Origin: Myxococcaceae bacterium
Lineage (GTDB): Bacteria; Myxococcota; Myxococcia; Myxococcales; Myxococcaceae
Direction of reading: 5' to 3'
Assembly (NCBI GenBank): GCA_018262385.1
Contig: JAGSPQ010000332.1
Location: 1 to 5,281 of the forward strand
Length of the DNA: 5,281 bases
The stretch's first letter is position 1, and every line of letters starts with the position of its first letter. The position numbers and the translations under genes were made by a program. Positions 1 to 5,281 of this stretch are shown piece by piece. The notes beneath the pieces are model-generated. The model did not search any database, was not told where the DNA came from, and saw only the letters and a list, made by a program, of their open reading frames with translations.

Positions 1-2
1 TG

Positions 3-158
3 CCGATTCGCCGCGAAGGTGTGTTGCGCGACATCGAGCCCTTCGTCCGCTTCGGCGCGTATACCCATCACGCCAACCGCAGCGGCTTTCAGCTGTTCGG
101 GGGGATCAGCATCGCCTGGGGGATGCCGGTCGGCGCGAAGCGAGATCCCGTCCATTGA
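3..158 (+). CDS. C-terminal fragment of a probable outer-membrane beta-barrel protein
   Basis: This is the last 51 codons of a gene that begins before the window and stops at TGA 156-158. The frame is supported by strong G/C preference at third codon positions and by the junction with the next gene. The peptide alternates hydrophobic and polar residues around aromatics and glycines (FVRFGAYTHH at fragment residues 14-23, then FQLFGGISIAWGMPVG at 29-44). That pattern is typical of amphipathic strands near the end of a beta-barrel. It ends in a short polar tail (AKRDPVH) rather than the C-terminal phenylalanine common in classical porins, so the barrel call is tentative. Its stop overlaps the TTG start of the kinase gene, suggesting one operon and possibly coupled translation. 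The family cannot be named from so little sequence; a soluble beta-rich protein is the alternative. Confidence 0.55.
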   Translation, partial: PIRREGVLRDIEPFVRFGAYTHHANRSGFQLFGGISIAWGMPVGAKRDPVH

Positions 159-1708
159 TCGACCCGCATGCGATGGTGCCGCTCGGGAGCGTGGAGCGCT
201 TGGCGACGATCGACACCCACGAATGGATCACCATCGCCTCGTGCGCCGGCCACCTGAGCCTGGCGACGATCGCGCTGCGGCGGCTGTCGAAGAGCCCGCT
301 GGCCTTGCCGCTGGCGTTGCTGTGCCTGGACCTCTTCGTGATCAGCGCGGCGGACGTCGCGTTTCACCTCACCGGCGCGCAGCAGTGGCAGTGGCTCGAC
401 GTGTCCTGCGCGTCGCTGATGGTGCCGCTGGCGGTCCGGTTCGTGCTCGCCTTCGTCGGGCGCAGCCGGGCGCTGGCCTGGATGTCGCGCGCGTTCGCCC
501 TGTACTTCGGGCTGATCGCGCTCGGCTGCGCGGCCGCGTTCCTGGGCTTCGACTGGGCCCGCACCCTCGCCAGCCCGGAAATCTTCGCGCGGGTGGTGGC
601 CCCCGGAGCAGTGGCCGCGATCGTCGCCCTCGGGTACCTGTTCGTCTCGCACCTGGGCGCGACCCACAGCCCGCTGGAGCGCGCGCGCACCTGGCTGGTG
701 ATCAGCGGGATCGCGGTCGGCACCGCCGGCAACACCTGCGATCTGCTGGCGAACGCGGGGTTCGACGTCTACCGACTGGGCCCCTCGAGCCTGTTGATCA
801 CGACCCTGGTGCTGACCGTCGCCGCCCTGCGGGTAGGGCTGTTCGAGCGGCGCATCTCGTGGCTGATCGCCGCCAACGGCCTGATGCTCGGCGGGCTGCA
901 GGTGACCGGGTACTTCGCCGTCTTCTACTTGTTCGGCGGCAACACCGCGCTGCTGACGATCGGGATCGGAGCGCTGACCCTCGCGCTGGTGCCGGCGCTG
1001 GTGGCGATGACGCGGGCGGCGGCGGTTCGGCGGCAGCGGCTCGAGTACCACGCCACCCTGGGCCGGTTCAGCGCGCAGATGGCCCACGATCTGCGAAACC
1101 CGCTCGCGGCGATCAAGGGGGCCGCCCAGTATCTCAAAGAGGAACAGGCCCGCGGCAACCCGCTCGCCGACGCAGGCGATTTCCTCACCTTGATTGTCGA
1201 CCAGGCCGATCGGCTCGACCGGGTCGTCGCCGGCTATCAACGGATCGGACGAATCGAGACCGCGCTGGCGCCGATCGAGCTCGACGCAATGGTGGGCCAG
1301 GTGCTGGGCGGGCAGGCGCTCGCCGCGCCGCCGCAGATCACGCTCGAGCGAAAGCTCGGGGCGCTCGGCTCGAAGTGCCAGGCCGACCCCGATCTGCTCT
1401 CGGCCGCGCTCGAGAACCTGGTCCGCAACGCGTTCGAGGCGATGCCCAAAGGGGGGGTGGTCACCGTCCAGACCGAGGTCGAAGACGGCTTCCTCCGGCT
1501 GGCGGTGACCGACACCGGCAAAGGGATGGATCCCCGGCTGGTCGAGCGCGCGTTCGCCGACTTCTTCACCACCAAGACCACCGGCAGCGGGCTGGGCCTG
1601 CCGTTCGTGCGGCGGGTGGCCGAGGCGCACGGCGGGGACGCGAGCTTGAAGAGCGAGGAAGGGAAGGGGACCACGGTGTGCGTGCGAATCCCGATCTCGG
1701 GGGTGTAG
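155..1708 (+). CDS. Multi-pass membrane sensor histidine kinase
   Basis: A 517-residue inner-membrane sensor kinase that should autophosphorylate on histidine and pass the phosphate to a response regulator. Residues about 24-286 contain roughly nine hydrophobic segments (near 24-43, 49-70, 83-102, 112-132, 145-166, 179-198, 211-229, 233-257, 264-286) with only short loops; I recognise no named sensor domain there. No HAMP or PAS is visible before the HisKA dimerisation helix, whose H-box MAHDLRNPLAAI places the phosphoacceptor at His311. The ATPase domain shows the N-box (NLVRNA, Asn425), G1 box (DTGKGM, 453-458), an F-box region around FADFFTTK (467-474) and G2 box (GSGLGL, 477-482), so it looks catalytically complete. 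The style is NtrB-like. TTG at 155 is preferred because it overlaps the previous stop (TTGA); ATG 173 lacks a Shine-Dalgarno, and TTG 200, preceded by GGAG, is a possible alternative. None of these changes the domains. The NtrC-type gene facing it is the likely partner. Confidence 0.93.
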   Translation: MIDPHAMVPLGSVERLATIDTHEWITIASCAGHLSLATIALRRLSKSPLALPLALLCLDLFVISAADVAFHLTGAQQWQWLDVSCASLMVPLAVRFVLAFVGRSRALAWMSRAFALYFGLIALGCAAAFLGFDWARTLASPEIFARVVAPGAVAAIVALGYLFVSHLGATHSPLERARTWLVISGIAVGTAGNTCDLLANAGFDVYRLGPSSLLITTLVLTVAALRVGLFERRISWLIAANGLMLGGLQVTGYFAVFYLFGGNTALLTIGIGALTLALVPALVAMTRAAAVRRQRLEYHATLGRFSAQMAHDLRNPLAAIKGAAQYLKEEQARGNPLADAGDFLTLIVDQADRLDRVVAGYQRIGRIETALAPIELDAMVGQVLGGQALAAPPQITLERKLGALGSKCQADPDLLSAALENLVRNAFEAMPKGGVVTVQTEVEDGFLRLAVTDTGKGMDPRLVERAFADFFTTKTTGSGLGLPFVRRVAEAHGGDASLKSEEGKGTTVCVRIPISGV

Positions 1709-1714
1709 CGGCGC

Positions 1715-3100
<1,386 letters not shown>

Positions 3101-3157
3101 TAGAGGGCGACTGTACCCTGCAGCGACAGCGGGGCGGGCGGCCGTTACCAGATACCC
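3101..3157. promoter_or_regulatory. Divergent intergenic region between the regulator and the small basic gene
   Basis: These 57 bases must hold the 5' signals for both divergent genes unless they are transcribed from farther away. I see no sigma-54 -24/-12 element (TGGC-N8-TTGC type), no TTGACA-like -35 box and no good Shine-Dalgarno for either start. On the minus strand TACAGT (3115-3110) fits the loose TANNNT form of a -10 box and ends 9 bases before the regulator ATG, which would give a very short leader. This match is weak and could be chance. A 4-base inverted repeat AGGG...CCCT (3103-3118) flanks it but is too short to call an operator. Confidence 0.35.
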
Positions 3158-3475
3158 ATGGCCACCCGAGCAGAGAAGTTCCGGTACGAGCAGGAGCGAA
3201 GCAAACCCAAGCGCCCGCCACAGCCGAAGAAGCCCCGGCTGAACGCGGGGACGAAGAAGCCCCGCGGATTCGCGAACGGGACGATGCACGAGCACACCGG
3301 CCTGAAGGGCGATCAGCAGGCGACCGTGGTGCTGGAGGAAAACCACTCGGGCCGTCCCTCGCGCAAGACGACCCGCAAGAGCGCCCACGGGCACCGGGGC
3401 GGAGAGCAGCACGAGCGCGCGCGGATCAGCCAGGCCGGCCAGGCGTCGAGCCGGCACGGCCGCCGCGGCGGCTGA
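3158..3475 (+). CDS. Small highly basic protein of unknown function
   Basis: A 105-residue protein, rich in Lys, Arg, His, Gly and Gln, with no cysteine, membrane segment or signal peptide, so probably cytoplasmic and largely disordered. The N-terminal part carries a Lys/Pro-rich run (KPKRPPQPKKPR, 16-27). A central stretch ATVVLEENHSGRPSRKTTRK (55-74) looks like the most structured and conserved part; I recall similar LE-D/E-x-GRPSRKSTRKSAN stretches in uncharacterised small basic proteins of deltaproteobacteria, but from memory only. The C-terminal third is Gly/His/Arg/Gln-rich. Coding is supported by about 85-90% G/C at third positions while second positions are A-rich (Lys, Glu, Gln codons). 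The opposite open frame uses this gene's first codon positions as its wobble positions and is less biased. The composition would suit nucleic-acid or ribosome binding, which is inference. ATG 3158 has no clear Shine-Dalgarno. Confidence 0.75.
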   Translation: MATRAEKFRYEQERSKPKRPPQPKKPRLNAGTKKPRGFANGTMHEHTGLKGDQQATVVLEENHSGRPSRKTTRKSAHGHRGGEQHERARISQAGQASSRHGRRGG

Positions 3476-3478
3476 AGA

Positions 3479-4774
3479 TCAGCGCTGGCCGAGCGCCGCC
3501 ATCAGCCGCGCCCGGGCGCTCGCCAGCCCGTAGAGCGCCTGCACCCGCTGCGCGCCGGCGGTGGTGAACGCAACCTGTGCGTCGCTCAGCTCGAGGATGC
3601 TGCCGGCCCCCACTTCGTAGCGGCCCTCGGCGAGCGTCAGCCGCTCTTTCGCCGCGCTGAGCGCTTCCTCCGAGGCCGTGAGGGCCTGGGCGGCGGCGTC
3701 GACCGTCAGCCGCGCCTGCTCGACGTCCACCCGCACCTGCAGCCGGTAGGCGTCGCGCTGCGCCTCCAGCACCCGCTGCTGGGCCTGCGCCTCGGCAATC
3801 TGCGCGTGGGTGATCCCTCCCCCGAAGAGGTTCCAGTCGAGGGTCAGCTGAAACGAGAGGTTGGGGACGAAGCGATCGACCCGGGTGGCGGCCGCGGTGC
3901 CGTTGAGCCCGGCGCCCAGCCGCGGGAAGTAGCCGCCGCCCAGCGCCTGCACCCGCAGCGCCTGGGCCAGCAGCTTCTCTTCCCACTCGGCGGACTCGGG
4001 CCGCGCCTCCAGCGCCTGATCGATCAGCGCCTCGATCGGCCGCGCTTCCCCCGGCACCGGCCCGGGTGGGGCGTCCGTCACCTCGAAGTCGATGTTCGCC
4101 TCGCTGCCCATCGACTGGTTGAGCCGGGCGCGGGCGATCGCGTAGTCGTTGCTCGCCTTGAGCAGCTGCACCTTCGAGTTCGCCACGTCGGCCCGCGCCT
4201 GGGCCAGATCGATCGGCGCCCGCCGGCCCGCCTGCACGAACCCGTCGATCTGCCGCTGGTGCGCCTGCTGGTTCTCGAGCGAAGCGGTCGCCACCTCGAC
4301 CAGCTCGGCCTGGGCCCGCGCAGTGAAGTACGCAGTGCGGACGTCGAGCGCGACCTGCACCGCGGTGGCGCGCTCGTTCTGTTCCTGGGCGCGAACGTTG
4401 GCCTGGGCCGAGCGGTAGCGCCCGAGGGTCTGGCCGAAGTCCCACAGCAGCTGGCTCACCATCGCGTCGGCCGAGAAGTAGTTGAAGGTGTCGAAGGTGG
4501 TGCCGGTCGAGGTCCCGTCGTCCTCGAGCCGGGGCAGCGCGCCGGGACGGGCGGAGAAGTTGGCCGTTCCGCGCTGGTAGCGCGCCCCGAGGTCGACCTG
4601 GGGCAGGGCAGGAGCGAGCGCCTGCCCGGCGAGCGCCCGCGCTCCCTCGGTGGTGGCCCGCGACTGGCGCAGCGCGGGCTGGCGCTGGGCGGCGGTGTCG
4701 AGCGCCTGCTGGAGGGTGAGCGATCTCCCCTGGCCTTCGACCGTCAGCAGCAAGGTGAGGGCGAGCGCGATCAT
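3479..4774 (-). CDS. TolC-family outer-membrane efflux protein
   Basis: A complete 431-residue outer-membrane channel protein of the TolC/OEP family, which trimerises to form the exit duct of tripartite efflux or secretion pumps. A short hydrophobic N-terminus (MIALALTLLLTVEGQG) acts as the probable signal peptide, then two homologous halves follow (about 18-222 and 244-430). Each half has a beta-strand stretch and long Ala/Gln/Arg/Glu-rich helices: SADAMVSQLLWDFGQ (101-115) and the helix pair about 122-222 in the first, and LSFQLTLDWNLFGGGI (306-321) with helices about 322-430 in the second. The repeated WDFG / WNLFGG strand motif and the paired turns GFVQAGRRAPIDL (178-190) and GRYEVGAGSILEL (384-396) are characteristic of the family. 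Length is normal. The ATG overlaps the stop of the MacB-type permease (ATGA), so the two are co-translated parts of one export system. The signal peptide n-region is odd in having no Lys or Arg before the hydrophobic core. Confidence 0.95.
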   Translation of the reverse strand: MIALALTLLLTVEGQGRSLTLQQALDTAAQRQPALRQSRATTEGARALAGQALAPALPQVDLGARYQRGTANFSARPGALPRLEDDGTSTGTTFDTFNYFSADAMVSQLLWDFGQTLGRYRSAQANVRAQEQNERATAVQVALDVRTAYFTARAQAELVEVATASLENQQAHQRQIDGFVQAGRRAPIDLAQARADVANSKVQLLKASNDYAIARARLNQSMGSEANIDFEVTDAPPGPVPGEARPIEALIDQALEARPESAEWEEKLLAQALRVQALGGGYFPRLGAGLNGTAAATRVDRFVPNLSFQLTLDWNLFGGGITHAQIAEAQAQQRVLEAQRDAYRLQVRVDVEQARLTVDAAAQALTASEEALSAAKERLTLAEGRYEVGAGSILELSDAQVAFTTAGAQRVQALYGLASARARLMAALGQR

Positions 4775-5281
4775 TCGAACCTCAGCGCCTCGATCGGGTC
4801 GAGGCGGGAGGCCTTGCGCGCCGGGTAGAGCCCGAACCCCACCCCCACCGCCGCGCTGAACCCGACCGCCAGCAGCGCGATCCCCGGCCGCAGGATCATC
4901 GGCCAGTGGAACGCCGCCGCCAGCTGCCAGGCCACCGCCACTCCGAGCGCGATCCCCAGCAGCCCCCCGGCGAGCGAGAGGGCGAGGGCCTCGCTGAGGA
5001 ACTGGGCGAGGATGTCGCGGGGCCGCGCGCCGACCGCCATCCGCACTCCGATCTCGCGCGTGCGCTCGGTGACGCTGACCAGCATGATGTTCATGATCCC
5101 GATCCCGCCGACCAGCAGCGAGACCGCGGCGATGCTCGCCAGCAGGGTGGTGAGGACCCGGGTGCCTTCCTGCTGGGCGTTGGCGATCTCCGAGAGGTTG
5201 CGAACCGAGAAGTCGTCCTCGGCGTCCTGGGCGAGGCGATGCCGATCTCGCAGCAGCGCGGCGATCTGCTGCTGGGCGCGG
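4771..5281 (-). CDS. MacB-type ABC transporter permease, C-terminal part
   Basis: The last 169 codons of a gene whose 5' part lies beyond the right edge; the readable frame starts at 5280 and stops at TGA 4773-4771. The ATG at 5094 is internal, because in-frame family sequence continues upstream of it. The fragment opens with the end of the periplasmic domain (DDFSVRNLSEIAN, 22-34), followed by a membrane helix (about 42-68, containing VSLLVGGIGIMNIMLVSV). The conserved cytoplasmic stretch TERTREIGVRMAVGARPRDI follows (71-90), then two more helices (about 96-121 and 133-152) and the terminal PARKASRLDPIEALR. These are hallmarks of the MacB/FtsX-type permease fold, which works mechanically from the inner membrane with a MacA-type adaptor and a TolC channel. 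Whether an ATPase domain is fused at the N-terminus, as in MacB itself, cannot be seen. Substrate is unknown; macrolides, peptides, siderophores or lipoproteins are handled by relatives. Confidence 0.93.
   Translation of the reverse strand, partial: RAQQQIAALLRDRHRLAQDAEDDFSVRNLSEIANAQQEGTRVLTTLLASIAAVSLLVGGIGIMNIMLVSVTERTREIGVRMAVGARPRDILAQFLSEALALSLAGGLLGIALGVAVAWQLAAAFHWPMILRPGIALLAVGFSAAVGVGFGLYPARKASRLDPIEALRFE
4780..4784 (-). promoter_or_regulatory. Ribosome binding site for the TolC-family gene
   Basis: On the minus strand TGAGG lies 5 bases before the ATG at 4774, inside the last codons of the permease gene. It supports ATG 4774 as the true start despite the uncharged signal-peptide n-region, together with the ATGA stop-start overlap. 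Confidence 0.6.

Noticed and set aside
200..1280. Repeated GATCG / CGATCG words across the kinase gene, considered as a dispersed repeat or methylation-linked motif.
   Set aside because: Most occurrences are Ile ATC or Asp-Arg codons followed by G-starting codons; their spacing is irregular and codon use explains them.
89..1630. A 513-codon minus-strand open frame opposite the kinase.
   Set aside because: It is rich in Arg, Gln, Glu, Pro and Gly with no motif. The sense frame carries all kinase boxes, so this is an antisense shadow.
3101..3457. An N-terminal extension of the regulator, since its frame stays open up to 3457.
   Set aside because: The receiver domain begins ten residues after ATG 3100 as expected. 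The extension has no domain, its wobble positions coincide with first codon positions of the plus-strand gene, and that gene has the better codon bias.
3459..3496. The palindrome GCCGCCGCGGCGGC (3459-3472) and the small hairpin GCGCTGGCCGAGCGC (3482-3496) at the convergent gene ends, considered as a bidirectional terminator.
   Set aside because: The palindrome has no loop and encodes Arg-Arg-Gly-Gly. The hairpin stem is only 5 bases and neither is followed by a T run on either strand, so both can arise from GC-rich coding sequence.
3426..4445. A 339-codon minus-strand frame overlapping the TolC-family gene, and a 340-codon plus-strand frame opposite it (3806-4828).
   Set aside because: Both are low-complexity Arg/Gly/Ala- or Arg/Leu/Gly-rich translations without motifs; the TolC frame fully explains the region.
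4771..5094. A stand-alone 107-residue membrane protein starting at ATG 5094.
   Set aside because: The same frame continues upstream to the window edge with family-typical sequence (DDFSVRNLSEIAN and GGIGIM), so this is an internal methionine of a larger permease.

Overview
The window is GC-rich, nearly wall-to-wall coding DNA from a Gram-negative bacterium. It holds an outer-membrane efflux protein, an apparent beta-barrel fragment, and a sigma-54-type response regulator facing a multi-pass membrane histidine kinase. The strong G/C bias at third codon positions and this gene mix suggest Myxococcota or another deltaproteobacterial lineage. That placement is inference; no taxonomic marker is present.

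Layout, left to right. (1) 3-158 (+) is the C-terminal end of a gene whose last strands look like an outer-membrane beta-barrel. (2) 155-1708 (+) is a histidine kinase with about nine predicted membrane helices; it overlaps the previous stop by four bases (TTGA). (3) 1715-3100 (-) is a complete NtrC-family response regulator (receiver, AAA+ with GAFTGA, Fis-type HTH). It meets the kinase tail to tail with a 6-base gap. (4) 3101-3157 is a 57-base divergent intergenic region, the only sizeable non-coding stretch. (5) 3158-3475 (+) encodes a small, very basic protein of unknown function. (6) 3479-4774 (-) is a TolC-family outer-membrane efflux protein, 3 bases from the end of the small gene. (7) 4771-5281 (-) is the C-terminal part of a MacB-type ABC transporter permease, coupled to the TolC gene by an ATGA overlap.

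Two functional blocks can be read. The permease and TolC-like protein form the end of a tripartite efflux or export operon; an adaptor of the MacA type would be expected upstream, outside the window. The kinase and NtrC-like regulator are adjacent and plausibly a cognate pair sensing a membrane or envelope signal and activating sigma-54 promoters, although their convergent layout is unusual for a pair. Whether the pair controls the efflux operon cannot be decided here.

I found no RNA gene, mobile element, CRISPR array or convincing terminator, and no clear evidence of a previously undescribed system. The most open items are the small basic protein, the unassigned multi-helix sensor region, and the alternation of strands with almost no space between genes.
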